From CAWIVH01 sp963839475 (lineage in GTDB: Bacteria; Acidobacteriota; UBA6911): DNA of 64,000 nt. Made by a program: the position numbers and the translations under genes. The notes below the pieces were generated by a model, which saw only the letters and a program-made list of their open reading frames with translations, did not search any database and had not been told where the DNA came from. The stretch covers positions 124,001-188,000 of the forward strand of contig CAWIVH010000017.1 of assembly GCA_963839475.1 (NCBI GenBank), read 5' to 3'. This document shows, one piece after another, positions 46,847-55,259 of this stretch (within the stretch, counting starts at the first letter, position 1; each line of letters begins with the position of its first letter).

Positions 46847-48031
46847 TTGCAAGCTGTCAATACGTCCAGGATCGTAGTGAAATGCGATACCATGTATTCA
46901 CCCCACGAAATCAGGGGTGACATGGCACTTCTCATTGAAAACGGGATCATCCGGCAAATTCAGAAAGTGAATGAACTATCGTCGCAAGACAATGCCCGTG
47001 TCATCCACATTCCCGGAGCCGCCGTCGCACCGGGATTTATAGACCTGCATGTCCATGGCGCTCGCGGGCGTGATTTGATGGACGGCACGCGTGAATCGTT
47101 GCAGGTTGTGGCGGAATCCCTCGCCAGTCACGGAACCACGTCCTTCCTCGCCACCACGCTGAGCGCACCCGATTCCGACACCGAAACGGCCATTCGTGGA
47201 TTCGCCGAGCACCACGTCGGGGTCCAAGATGGGGCATTCCCTCTTGGCCTGCATCTCGAAGGCCCCTTTCTCAACCCATTACGCCGCGGCACCCACAGCG
47301 CCCGTCACCTGCGTCCCGCAAGCCTTGAATCATACCGGCGCTTTCGCGATATTTCCGGCCATCACATCCGGAAGATGACGGTTGCCCCCGAAATGGATGA
47401 GGGATTCCGTCTGATCAGAGACGCGGTTCAATCGGGCGTTCGGATTTCACTGGGCCATTCCGATGCTACGGAAAACCTGGCGCGCGCAGCCGTTGACGCG
47501 GGCGCCACTCAGGCCACCCACACCTTCAATGCCATGCGCCCGTTTCACCAGAGGGAGCCCGGGATTCTGGGACTGGTTCTGGCCGATGACCGCGTGTTTG
47601 CTGAGATTATCGCCGACGGTATCCATGTCCACCCGACGGCGGTGCAGCTGTTGTTCAGGATGAAAGGGTGCCATCGGGTGCTTCTCGTGACCGACGGACT
47701 GAGCGCGACTGATATGCCGGACGGCCCCTACCCACTGGGAAACCAGTGGGTGACGGTCCGGAACGGTGAGTGCCGCGATTCGGAGGGCGCGCTGGCCGGC
47801 AGCACCCTCACGCTCGAGCGCGCGATATCTAACGTGACCCGCTGGCTGAACATCCCGCTGGCGGAAGCCCTGGCGGCAGCGAGCGCTACGCCGGCCCTCA
47901 GCCTGGGACTGGAAAACCGAAAAGGAACCCTGGCGCCGGGCGCCGACGCCGACCTGGTTTTCCTGGACCAGGAACTGCGCGTTCTGCAGACCATGGTAGG
48001 CGGAAGAATCGTTTACAGACGCTCCGCCTGA
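46847..48031 (+). CDS. nagA: N-acetylglucosamine-6-phosphate deacetylase
   Basis: The enzyme converts GlcNAc-6-phosphate to glucosamine-6-phosphate and acetate in the cytoplasm, feeding amino sugars to glycolysis or wall synthesis. The 394-residue length is typical. The amidohydrolase metal site is seen in GFIDLHVHG, VAPEMDE, ISLGHSDAT and ATHTFNAM, and the catalytic Asp in LLVTDGLSATD. The TTG at 46847 is the preferred start, with AGGGGGAG eight bases upstream. The longer frame from 46703 would add a non-homologous cysteine-rich extension and overlap the promoter. It is transcribed away from namZ, completing an amino-sugar salvage group with the sodium symporter downstream on the other strand. 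Confidence 0.92.
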   Translation: MQAVNTSRIVVKCDTMYSPHEIRGDMALLIENGIIRQIQKVNELSSQDNARVIHIPGAAVAPGFIDLHVHGARGRDLMDGTRESLQVVAESLASHGTTSFLATTLSAPDSDTETAIRGFAEHHVGVQDGAFPLGLHLEGPFLNPLRRGTHSARHLRPASLESYRRFRDISGHHIRKMTVAPEMDEGFRLIRDAVQSGVRISLGHSDATENLARAAVDAGATQATHTFNAMRPFHQREPGILGLVLADDRVFAEIIADGIHVHPTAVQLLFRMKGCHRVLLVTDGLSATDMPDGPYPLGNQWVTVRNGECRDSEGALAGSTLTLERAISNVTRWLNIPLAEALAAASATPALSLGLENRKGTLAPGADADLVFLDQELRVLQTMVGGRIVYRRSA

Positions 48032-48037
48032 GGCCCC

Positions 48038-49825
48038 TTATTCCATCACGGACTTCCAGCCGCGACGATTCAGGTCCCAATAGATGATCCAGCCGGATAC
48101 CGCGGCTATAAGCAGGAAAATCAGCCCCTCCGTCATTTGCCCGAAGATTATTTTCCCGACGCCGAACAAAGTCAGATAAATCATGACGCAGCCGGCAAAC
48201 CAATCGAGCAGGTTGAACAGTCCATCTTTTTGCGGATTGATATCAGTCGCTTCGGCAGCGATAGGCCCCCAGAGGGCGGCGCTGGGCCGGACTCGCCGAT
48301 AAAAAGCGAGCAGCACGTCCTTTTTCTCAGGCGCCGTCAGGAAAGTAGCGGCGAGCCAGACGACGGTGGAACAGCTCACGGTAATGATTACGATCCAGGC
48401 GAAATCACGAGGATTGTCACTGTTCATCTTGAAATAGGACTGGAGCAGGATCGAAACGACAAAGGAGGCTCCCATCGCGAAGACTTCGCTCCAGGCATTG
48501 ATCCGCCACCAGAACCACCGAAGGATGAACACGCTGCCGGTTCCGGCTCCAATGGCGATCATGAATTTCCAGGCCCCGGAAATCGTATCCTGATAATAGG
48601 TGACGATGCAGGAAATCACCATCACCAGGACGGTCGCTATCTGGGACATGTTGACGTAATGTTTCTCGTCCTTCCCTTTGACCAGGAACCGCTTATAAAA
48701 ATCATTGACCAGGTAGGATGCGCCCCAATTCAGGGAAGTACCGATCGTGGACATGTAGGCGGCTGCGAACGCTGCGACCATTACACCTCGCAAGGCCACG
48801 GGAAAAACCGCTGGATCGATGATCGTTTTGATGAAGCCCGACTCCTTATCGGCCAACGTCGGGTACAGGACGATGGAGGCCAGCGCGGTGAGGATCCAGG
48901 GCCAGGGGCGGATTGCGTAGTGCGCTATATTGAACCAGAGCGTCGCCAGGAGGGAGTGCTTTTCGTCCTTGGCGCAGAAGATCCTCTGGGCGATATAGCC
49001 ACCGCCGCCGGGCTCGGCTCCGGGGTACCAGGTGGCCCACCAATTGATCGCAATATAGACGAAAAAGGTGATCATCGGCATCCAGGGTGACCCGATATCG
49101 GGCAGGAAGGACATAATGGAGCCCTGTCCTCCGCTCGTCGCCGCCTTGGCCGCGTCAATGGCCAGCAGTTTTTCCTTGAGCGCTCCCATCCCCCCGACTG
49201 CGGCGACCGAATAATAAGCGAGAACGATAACCATCCCCATCTTCAACACAAACTGGAACAAATCCATCACCAGGACACCCCAGAGGCCTGAGAGTGTGGA
49301 GATCAGGGCTGTCACAAGCATAATGCCGAACACGAGACCCAGGGCCTGGATCTTGGTCACGCCGAAAATCATCATCAGGATCTTGACCATGGCCAGGTTG
49401 ACCCATCCCATGATGATGCAGTTGATGGGCAAGCCGAGATACAAGGCGCGGAATCCCCTGAGAAAGGCCGCCGGTTTTCCGCTGTAACGTATTTCAGCGA
49501 ATTCCACGTCGGTGAGAACGCCGGCGCGCCGCCAGAGACGGGCGTAGAAAAACACGGTGAGCAGCCCGCTCATCAGCATGCTCCACCAAAGCCAGTTGCC
49601 GGCGATTCCGAAGCTGGCTACAAGGCCTGTGACCGCAAGGGGGGTATCGGCGGCAAAAGTGGTAGCGACCATCGAGGTCCCGGCCAGCCACCATGTGGCG
49701 TCCCTGCCGCTGACAAAATAATCTTCGGTCGAACCCGTTGCCCGTTTCCGATAATACAGCCCGATAAGAATGTTCAGCAAAAAATAGGCAGCGATCGCAA
49801 TCCAATCTATCAATGTGAGTTGCAT
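48038..49825 (-). CDS. Sodium:solute symporter (SSS family)
   Basis: The 595-residue protein has about 13-14 hydrophobic segments. It shows the SSS-type N-terminus ending in DYFVSGRDATWWLAGTSMVATTFAADTPL, in which the GR..WW...S..AT pattern is characteristic, and a second conserved AAYMSTIGTSLNWGASYLVND region. The substrate is unknown; the setting next to nagA and namZ suggests an amino sugar such as MurNAc, GlcNAc or their anhydro forms. The Shine-Dalgarno sequence GGAGG lies before the ATG. It converges with nagA (6-base gap). Confidence 0.88.
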   Translation of the reverse strand: MQLTLIDWIAIAAYFLLNILIGLYYRKRATGSTEDYFVSGRDATWWLAGTSMVATTFAADTPLAVTGLVASFGIAGNWLWWSMLMSGLLTVFFYARLWRRAGVLTDVEFAEIRYSGKPAAFLRGFRALYLGLPINCIIMGWVNLAMVKILMMIFGVTKIQALGLVFGIMLVTALISTLSGLWGVLVMDLFQFVLKMGMVIVLAYYSVAAVGGMGALKEKLLAIDAAKAATSGGQGSIMSFLPDIGSPWMPMITFFVYIAINWWATWYPGAEPGGGGYIAQRIFCAKDEKHSLLATLWFNIAHYAIRPWPWILTALASIVLYPTLADKESGFIKTIIDPAVFPVALRGVMVAAFAAAYMSTIGTSLNWGASYLVNDFYKRFLVKGKDEKHYVNMSQIATVLVMVISCIVTYYQDTISGAWKFMIAIGAGTGSVFILRWFWWRINAWSEVFAMGASFVVSILLQSYFKMNSDNPRDFAWIVIITVSCSTVVWLAATFLTAPEKKDVLLAFYRRVRPSAALWGPIAAEATDINPQKDGLFNLLDWFAGCVMIYLTLFGVGKIIFGQMTEGLIFLLIAAVSGWIIYWDLNRRGWKSVME

Positions 49826-50031
49826 GCAGGCCTCCGTGTGCGGAGTCTAATATAGCAATCCACAGCTAAAGGCAATCAAAATGATAGTTGACCCGTTTTC
49901 TCTGCAGCCATAGAATTCCTTCGCAATCGTTTTGGGATCCCGGAAGGACATTTGGCTGTCCAACCCGGGTCGCAGGGAATGATTCAAGCCCTGATCCGAA
50001 ATCCGCGTTTGGGAACCTTAAGAGGCCGGCC

Positions 50032-51282
50032 GTGCATCACTTCTGGTATAACAAGAACAAGCTCTACTGCGAGGATGTGCCGGTGGCTGAGGTGGCCCGA
50101 AAGGTTGGCACGCCCTTCTACCTCTACAGCCAATCGACACTCGAGCGCCATTTCAAGACCTTCGATATGGCCTTCGGTGTCCTGCCCCATCTCACCTGCT
50201 ATGCGGTCAAGGCCAATTCGAATCTCGCCATCTTGAGTCTGTTCCGAAAAATGGGAGCAGGATTCGATATCGTTTCCGGCGGTGAACTGCAGAGGGCTTT
50301 AAAAGCCGGAGGAGACCCACAGAAAATCGTGTTTTCGGGGGTCGGGAAATCGACCGATGAAATCGATCTCGGCCTGCAATGCAACATCCTCCAGTTCAAT
50401 ATCGAATCGCTCGCCGAGATGCGTCTGGTCGAGGCCCGGGCGCGGGCGAACCGCAAAGTCGCCCGGATCGCGTTCCGTGTCAATCCGAACGTGGATCCCA
50501 AAACGCACCCATATATCGCAACAGGCCTCCGGCAGCACAAATTCGGAATTCCGATCGAGTCGGCGCCGGAGGTGTACCGTAAAGCGAGCCGGTCCGGACA
50601 TCTCAAAATCACCGGCATAGGATTTCACATCGGCTCCCAGATCACGAGAGTTGAACCGTTCATCGACGCGCTGGGCCGCCTCAAGGAGATTGTACTCGCC
50701 CTTCGCCGCGATGGCCTTTCGATCCATCATCTGGACCTGGGAGGAGGCCTGGGAATAACCTACAACGACGAGGTTCCGCCGCATCCGGACGACTACGGCA
50801 AGGCCGTGCTCGAGGTCATAAAAGACCTGGAGTGCACACTCCTGCTGGAACCCGGGCGTGTGATCGTGGGAAATGCCGGCATTCTGGTTACTCGCGTTCT
50901 GTTTACCAAGCAGAATGAAGGCAAGAATTTCGTTATTGTCGACGCCGGAATGAATGATCTGATCCGGCCCAGCCTGTATGGCTCTTATCATGCCATCCAG
51001 CCCGAGACGCTGGCCGGCAAAGGGCGCTGGACCGCCGACGTCGTGGGACCGATCTGCGAGTCAGGCGACTTCATGGCACGCGACCGGGATATGCCGCGCG
51101 TCAAAGCCAAAGATATCCTGGCGGTCATGAGCGCTGGCGCCTACGGTTTCGTGCTCTCATCCAATTACAATTCAAGGCCGCGTGTTCCTGAAGTTCTGGT
51201 CAGCGGCAAAAAAATGAAGGTCATCCGGCGCCGCGAATCATTCAAGGATCTGGTGAGGAGCGAGTCGCTGAATCCGCTTTGA
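50032..51282 (+). CDS. lysA: Diaminopimelate decarboxylase
   Basis: The final enzyme of lysine biosynthesis; it decarboxylates meso-diaminopimelate with pyridoxal phosphate. The 416-residue protein has the PLP lysine in YAVKANSN, FDIVSGGEL, the glycine loop HLDLGGGLGI, an EPGR motif, and active-site CESGDF and GAYGF in the C-terminal domain. A GTG at 50032 preceded by AGAGG gives the family-standard N-terminus (HHFWYNKNKLYCEDV). The frame continues upstream to 49888, but that extension looks non-coding. No other lysine-pathway gene is adjacent. Confidence 0.95.
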   Translation: MHHFWYNKNKLYCEDVPVAEVARKVGTPFYLYSQSTLERHFKTFDMAFGVLPHLTCYAVKANSNLAILSLFRKMGAGFDIVSGGELQRALKAGGDPQKIVFSGVGKSTDEIDLGLQCNILQFNIESLAEMRLVEARARANRKVARIAFRVNPNVDPKTHPYIATGLRQHKFGIPIESAPEVYRKASRSGHLKITGIGFHIGSQITRVEPFIDALGRLKEIVLALRRDGLSIHHLDLGGGLGITYNDEVPPHPDDYGKAVLEVIKDLECTLLLEPGRVIVGNAGILVTRVLFTKQNEGKNFVIVDAGMNDLIRPSLYGSYHAIQPETLAGKGRWTADVVGPICESGDFMARDRDMPRVKAKDILAVMSAGAYGFVLSSNYNSRPRVPEVLVSGKKMKVIRRRESFKDLVRSESLNPL

Positions 51283-51303
51283 TCGATCGGAACAAGTGCG
51301 TGC

Positions 51304-51309
51304 TATAAT
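51304..51309 (+). promoter_or_regulatory. Probable -10 element for the ADP-ribosylglycohydrolase-like gene
   Basis: TATAAT lies 28 bases before the start codon. A TTGATC at the end of lysA is 19 bases upstream, a longer spacer than optimal. Confidence 0.5.
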
Positions 51310-51336
51310 CGGGCTGAGCAGCAATGGAGGCACCAC

Positions 51337-52314
51337 ATGAACCCCATTGAACTGACAAGCCGATTCGTTGGAACCATTCTCGGATTCGCGGTCGGGGACG
51401 CCCTGGGAATGCCCGCCGAGTTCCTGACTCGAGATCAAATTCTCCGCTACTATGGAAAGCCCATTTCCGACTTCATCAAAGCCCACAATGGGCACGCCTG
51501 CGATTTTCTTCCCCCCGGATCCTACACCGACGACACGCAAATGATGCTCGCTACGGCAGAGTGCCTGATTGAGTGCCGCAAAATGGATCCGCCACGACAG
51601 GCGGAATCGCTCCTGTCCTGGTTTCAGAATTCCGATCGGCACCGTGCGCCGACCCGTGCAAACATGCAGGCATGTAAGCATCTGGCAAACGGAAAATCAT
51701 GGAACAAGAGCGGCGTGTTCAGCAGCGGATGCGGCGCTGCCGTGCGAATGCCGCCCATCGGGCTGTTTCTTCACAAACAGCCTGAATGCCTCATCCGTGC
51801 TGCATTGGAGAACTGCACGATCACCCATACCGAACCGCGCGCCCGTGCGGCATCGGTGGCCGTGGCCTGCCTCATCGGTCGTCTGGTCGAGGCCAACGGG
51901 AAATGCTCGCCCGGAGATCAGGTCCTGGAGGCGGCTGACCGCGTGGCCCCGTTGGATTCGGATATGGCGGCGATGCTGCGTTGGGTTACTCAGATCGTCC
52001 ATTTGCCCCCTGAGGAAGCACTTTTTGAAATCGGTTCCAGCAGTGATGCGCTTGAGGCCATCCCCGCTGCCGTTTATTGTTTTCTGAAATTCCCGAGGAA
52101 TTTTGCCGGGGCCGTGCTGGCGGCAGCGAATGCGGGCGACGGATCCAATTCCGTTGCGGCACTGGCCGGAAGCATGGTTGGAGCGATGTCAGGAGCGGAA
52201 TCGATCCCGGAACGCTGGCGCAAGGAAGTGGAAAACTCGGATGTTCTCGCCGGGGTGGGGGAAAACCTCTACCGCGTCGCCTGCCGGGACGAAGCGCCCG
52301 TGGCGAAGACCTGA
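51337..52314 (+). CDS. ADP-ribosylglycohydrolase (DraG/ARH)-like protein
   Basis: The 325-residue all-alpha protein starts with GTILGFAVGDALGMPAEF and has GSYTDDTQMML, the N-terminal magnesium-site motif of the family. Family members remove ADP-ribose from proteins or small molecules. In the C-terminal metal motif, normally GGDTDT-type, this protein has AGDGSNSVAALAG, so the two expected Asp ligands appear as Gly and Asn (depending on alignment). It may bind one metal only, act on another substrate, or be inactive. Shine-Dalgarno GGAGG is well placed. It is possibly a single-gene unit between lysA and the converging DUF47 gene. Confidence 0.8.
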   Translation: MNPIELTSRFVGTILGFAVGDALGMPAEFLTRDQILRYYGKPISDFIKAHNGHACDFLPPGSYTDDTQMMLATAECLIECRKMDPPRQAESLLSWFQNSDRHRAPTRANMQACKHLANGKSWNKSGVFSSGCGAAVRMPPIGLFLHKQPECLIRAALENCTITHTEPRARAASVAVACLIGRLVEANGKCSPGDQVLEAADRVAPLDSDMAAMLRWVTQIVHLPPEEALFEIGSSSDALEAIPAAVYCFLKFPRNFAGAVLAAANAGDGSNSVAALAGSMVGAMSGAESIPERWRKEVENSDVLAGVGENLYRVACRDEAPVAKT

Positions 52315-52336
52315 AGCCGCAGCGCGCCGCTGCAGA

Positions 52337-52954
52337 TCAGGCGTTTTTCACCATAATGCTTTCGAGCACGTTGGCCACATCCTCAGCTTTGTCGGTGGCA
52401 TGCTCGAGGGTTTCAATGATTTCCTTCCTTTTTATCACTTCGATCGCATCCTTCACGTTGTCAAAAAGCCCGGCCATGGCGGATTGAAAAATCCTGTCGG
52501 CGTCATTCTCCAGGCGGTTGATTTCGATGCAACGTTTAATAACATGATCGTTATCCTGGAGTTTGGCAACAGCCGCAGCTATTTCCCTGACCTGGCTCAG
52601 CAAAACCGCGGCCATTTCAGGCATTCCAACGATGGTTTCCTTGATCTGGAACAGGACAATTCGCGTGGATGTTGAATCGATCAAGTCCAAAACATCGTCG
52701 AGCGCCGTCGAGAGGTCGTGAATATCCTCCCGATCGATCGGAGTAATGAAGGTTTTGTTCAACTCATCGATTACCCGGTGGGTCAGGTGATCACCTTTAT
52801 GCTCAAGGTCCTTGATCTTGGCAGATGACCCCAGGATATCCCCTCCTGGATCACCCAGCATTTGCGAAAGAATCCCGGCAGCTTCCAGAATATGCTGGCT
52901 CATTTCGCTGAAGATCTTGAAGAACTTTTCTTCCTTGGTAAAAAGCTTAGGCAT
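52337..52954 (-). CDS. DUF47 / PhoU-like protein
   Basis: The 205-residue helical protein has the family pattern DLEHKGDHLTHRVIDELNKTFITPIDREDIHDL followed by a mirrored second half containing ENDADRI (quoted as separate short motifs: EHKGDHLTH, TPIDREDIH, LENDADRI). DUF47 proteins resemble PhoU and usually accompany Pit-type phosphate transporters, modulating uptake. No pit gene is next to it here. The ATG at 52954 is the natural start; upstream in-frame codons to 53086 encode unlikely sequence. The Shine-Dalgarno is weak (GGGAA). Confidence 0.85.
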   Translation of the reverse strand: MPKLFTKEEKFFKIFSEMSQHILEAAGILSQMLGDPGGDILGSSAKIKDLEHKGDHLTHRVIDELNKTFITPIDREDIHDLSTALDDVLDLIDSTSTRIVLFQIKETIVGMPEMAAVLLSQVREIAAAVAKLQDNDHVIKRCIEINRLENDADRIFQSAMAGLFDNVKDAIEVIKRKEIIETLEHATDKAEDVANVLESIMVKNA

Positions 52955-53132
52955 AGAATTCCCGTATTTCGTATAAATTGTGAGGCTAAATTGTAAACGA
53001 TGAAGGAAAATTATGCCAGCCTGCTGCACGGTTTTCAGAAAAAGGGGAATCGCGCGGGCATTTAAGCGATCTTCTTGCCCCGGCATCAGGTGCCGCGGAT
53101 GATTTTGCGGCGCCGGCTTTAAGCTCGCATGA

Positions 53133-53165
53133 TTTTCACAAAAAATGTGGAAAAGTGTGTGAAAA
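53133..53165. repeat. Inverted repeat with DnaA-box-like sequence
   Basis: TTTTCACA (53133-53140) and TGTGAAAA (53158-53165) form an inverted repeat. Between them TGTGGAAAA (53146-53154) is, on the minus strand, TTTTCCACA, a match to the TTWTNCACA DnaA box. It lies upstream of the DUF47 gene and beyond the stop of the DnaC-like gene. Only one strict box is present, so an origin is not claimed. Confidence 0.4.
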
Positions 53166-53273
53166 ACCGATTTTTCTCCGCCCTATCCCCCTGCGGACAT
53201 AAAGGTTGACAGCCCTTTGCTGAAATAATGTGCACGAATCCGCGTATCGCAGCAAGTCGAGAATAATCGCCAA

Positions 53274-54038
53274 TTAAAACAGCGGAGTGGAGCCCAGTCG
53301 ACGATCCTGGCCACTGATCGCAATAGTCTTTGCGCAACTCATCCATTGCATGAGGAATCTCATTTTAAGTCGTGATGAACATTTAACATTTTTGGCATCT
53401 ATTTTGTTACGCCGATCCGCTGGCGCTCTTTCGGGCACCATGCGCTCCGCGGTGATAATGGTAGGTTTGCCGGCTCGCCGCCGGGCGGAGTGGATTTCGC
53501 ACAAGAAGGCCCAGATATCGTCGGTGAGCAATTCCAGTTCAAGATCGTCGACCACCAGAAGGGATGCCGTTTGCATGCGCCGATTGACTTCGGCAACGGA
53601 CCGGGTGCCGATGCCGGACATGTTCAGAAGCGTCGAAGAGTCGGTGAAAAAAAGATCCTCTCGAAACCTCTGCAGCAATTCGAGCAGGGCAGCCACTGCC
53701 AGGTGAGTTTTCCCGACTCCCGGGTCGCCGGTCAGGAAAAGATCTCTCTCTATTCTAGGGAATTTCTCCACCAGCCGCTGTACTTCACCCAAAGCCCGCG
53801 CCTGAGACAGAGTCGCCGGCTCAAAGTTGCCCAAGGTGCAGTGATCGTATTGGGGAGGGATATGAATCTGCTCGCGCAACAGCACCTTGCGCTGCAGCGC
53901 CACACAGGAACATCTACGCGCCCGCGATAAGCCGGCGCTGGAAAGCAGCTGCCAGCCTGTTCCATGACAGAAGGTACAGTCCTCAAGCCCAAGGGAGGGA
54001 GGAGAGGCTCGCCAGGTAGATTTGGACTGTGTTTGCAT
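53274..54038 (-). CDS. DnaC/IstB-like AAA+ ATPase (helicase-loader type)
   Basis: The 254-residue protein has an N-terminal zinc-finger-like set (Cys21, Cys24, Cys43, Cys45). A Walker A motif GDPGVGKTH (104-112) and Walker B LLVVDDLE follow, then a sensor-like PTIITAERM. Zinc-finger DnaC-type ATPases load the replicative helicase or serve phage and transposon replication. The C-terminal 40 residues deviate from the usual pattern and may be partly altered. It lies 22 bases downstream of a 66-codon gene and in line with lexA, so the three probably form one SOS-type operon. No transposase is adjacent that would make it an IstB. Confidence 0.8.
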   Translation of the reverse strand: MQTQSKSTWRASPPSLGLEDCTFCHGTGWQLLSSAGLSRARRCSCVALQRKVLLREQIHIPPQYDHCTLGNFEPATLSQARALGEVQRLVEKFPRIERDLFLTGDPGVGKTHLAVAALLELLQRFREDLFFTDSSTLLNMSGIGTRSVAEVNRRMQTASLLVVDDLELELLTDDIWAFLCEIHSARRRAGKPTIITAERMVPERAPADRRNKIDAKNVKCSSRLKMRFLMQWMSCAKTIAISGQDRRLGSTPLF

Positions 54039-54060
54039 GACCGGCTTTCCCCGTGCTGAA

Positions 54061-54261
54061 TTAGATCAATCCGGAAGCATGGCTGCCGGGATTCCCCGAG
54101 AGCAGCGGCGAATGGTTCAACGTCATGGGTTCCATCCGGGAGAAGAACCTCAATCTGCTCTCCATATTGCGCTTTTCGGATACAGCTCGTGACAGAAGCT
54201 GTCTCAGATTTTTACTCTCCAGGGTCCGTCCGCAAATGGTAACTCTATAAATGTTTTGCAT
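54061..54261 (-). CDS. Hypothetical 66-residue protein between lexA and the DnaC-like gene
   Basis: No family recognised. The start at 54261 has an excellent GGAAGGAATTGA before the ATG, and the spacing to lexA (28 bases upstream) and the ATPase gene (22 bases downstream) is operon-like, which argues for a real gene. The product is basic with a beta-strand-like start (IYRVTICGRTL) followed by an arginine-rich helix. It could bind nucleic acid or a partner of the operon; this is only a guess. A longer in-frame version from 54351 would overlap lexA. Confidence 0.55.
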   Translation of the reverse strand: MQNIYRVTICGRTLESKNLRQLLSRAVSEKRNMESRLRFFSRMEPMTLNHSPLLSGNPGSHASGLI

Positions 54262-54289
54262 ATTCAATTCCTTCCGCTTCACTTCCTGT

Positions 54290-54895
54290 TCATTTGTACT
54301 TGCGCATAACGCCAACCACAACTCCCTGCACCCCAACCCGGCCGGCATCAACCACGATGGGCGGAACGCTGGGATTAGCGGGTTGCAGCCGGACTTTTTC
54401 CCCTTCAGGGAAGAATCGCTTCAAGGTCGCATTTTCGTGATCCACGAGCGCAACAATCATTTCGCCGGAGAGTGCCGTGGACCGGGAATCCACGATAACG
54501 AAATCTCCATCCTGGATGTGGTCGTCGATCATGGAATCGCCTTGGACCTTCAGAATAAAATGAGGCCCCCTCCCGGAGAGCAGCGTTTCCGGGACCGATA
54601 GGGTTTCCGGCACCGCCACAGCTTCAATCGGCCTTCCGGCAGCAATGCTCCCGAGCAGCGCGATTTCCTGGACTCCCCCCTGCCGCTCCGAGGAAAGCTC
54701 GATGGATCGGGCCCGGTTCGCATCTCTTCGCAGGTAACCACGCATCTCCAGCGCTTCGAGGTGCTTAAAAACCGCGTTCAGCGAGGCAAATTGAAAGTGC
54801 GCAGCAATCTCTTCCATGCTTGGGGAATACCCCTCGCGATCCATAAAATCAGTCAGAAAATCGAGGATTTCTTTTTGCCGTTTCGTCAGTTTCAT
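54290..54895 (-). CDS. lexA: LexA-type SOS repressor
   Basis: The 201-residue protein begins MKLTKRQKEILDFL with a winged helix (YSPSMEEIAAHF, SLNAVFKHLEAL). The self-cleavage site is Ala86-Gly87 in SIAAGRPIEA, and the catalytic dyad is Ser121 (VQGDSMIDD) and Lys159 (ENATLKRFF). LexA represses DNA-damage genes until RecA filaments trigger its cleavage. The start could also be a GTG three codons upstream. The gene has a strong promoter with repeats that may be its own operator, and is followed by a 66-codon gene and a DnaC-like ATPase, suggesting the last two are damage-inducible. Confidence 0.94.
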   Translation of the reverse strand: MKLTKRQKEILDFLTDFMDREGYSPSMEEIAAHFQFASLNAVFKHLEALEMRGYLRRDANRARSIELSSERQGGVQEIALLGSIAAGRPIEAVAVPETLSVPETLLSGRGPHFILKVQGDSMIDDHIQDGDFVIVDSRSTALSGEMIVALVDHENATLKRFFPEGEKVRLQPANPSVPPIVVDAGRVGVQGVVVGVMRKYK

Positions 54896-54921
54896 GATAT
54901 TCACCTTTTCTCCACCTCCAA

Positions 54922-54950
54922 TAATAGGTGTACAAAAGGTGAAAGTCAAA
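54922..54950 (-). promoter_or_regulatory. lexA promoter with possible LexA operator
   Basis: On the minus strand TTGACT (54945-54950) and TATTAT (54922-54927) are 17 bases apart, about 30 bases before the start codon. Within the spacer CACCT occurs twice (on the plus strand AGGTG at 54927-54931 and 54938-54942) with an 11-base period. A direct repeat at one helical turn is the layout of the GTTC-N7-GTTC LexA operator in alphaproteobacteria, so this is a candidate autoregulatory site. Confidence 0.6.
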
Positions 54951-55090
54951 CGAAATGTTGATGGGTTTTGCTGCCAAAGATTGTCTGCGGCAGGAATAAT
55001 CGGTTTTGAGCGGAGTGATGACGGTAGTAAACGCGGTGACAGCACAAGGGTGCTTTTTTCCTGACCCAATTCCTCTTGGATGCGCGACCT

Positions 55091-55220
55091 CGGCCTGGAC
55101 TTGGTCTGGGGCAAAACCCGCCCGCACAGACCATCATCTTTGATGGATATCGGCGCTGGACAGGCTCAAATCCCGTCCAACTCCAAGCCCAGGTCGAGGT
55201 CCAGTTCCAAGTCCAGGCCG
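55091..55220. repeat. 14-bp inverted repeat with degenerate hexamer tract
   Basis: CGGCCTGGACTTGG at 55091-55104 is the exact reverse complement of 55207-55220. The right arm is embedded in a degenerate tandem of six-base units (like CCAGGT, CCAGTT, CCAAGT) from about 55175 to 55220. It lies in the 364-base lexA/PDZ-gene gap, which has no gene. Function unknown. Confidence 0.6.
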
Positions 55221-55259
55221 TCACTGCTCCAACGGACCGAGCAGTATCGGGCGCAAGGT

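Noticed and set aside
48137..49090. 317-codon plus-strand frame
   Set aside because: Antisense to the sodium symporter; composition is typical of a shadow frame.
53207..53230. TTGACA-headed plus-strand promoter
   Set aside because: No matching -10 at proper spacing and no plus-strand gene follows.
55175..55220. Possible CRISPR array from short repeats near lexA
   Set aside because: Units are six bases and degenerate, with no spacers and no cas genes in the window.
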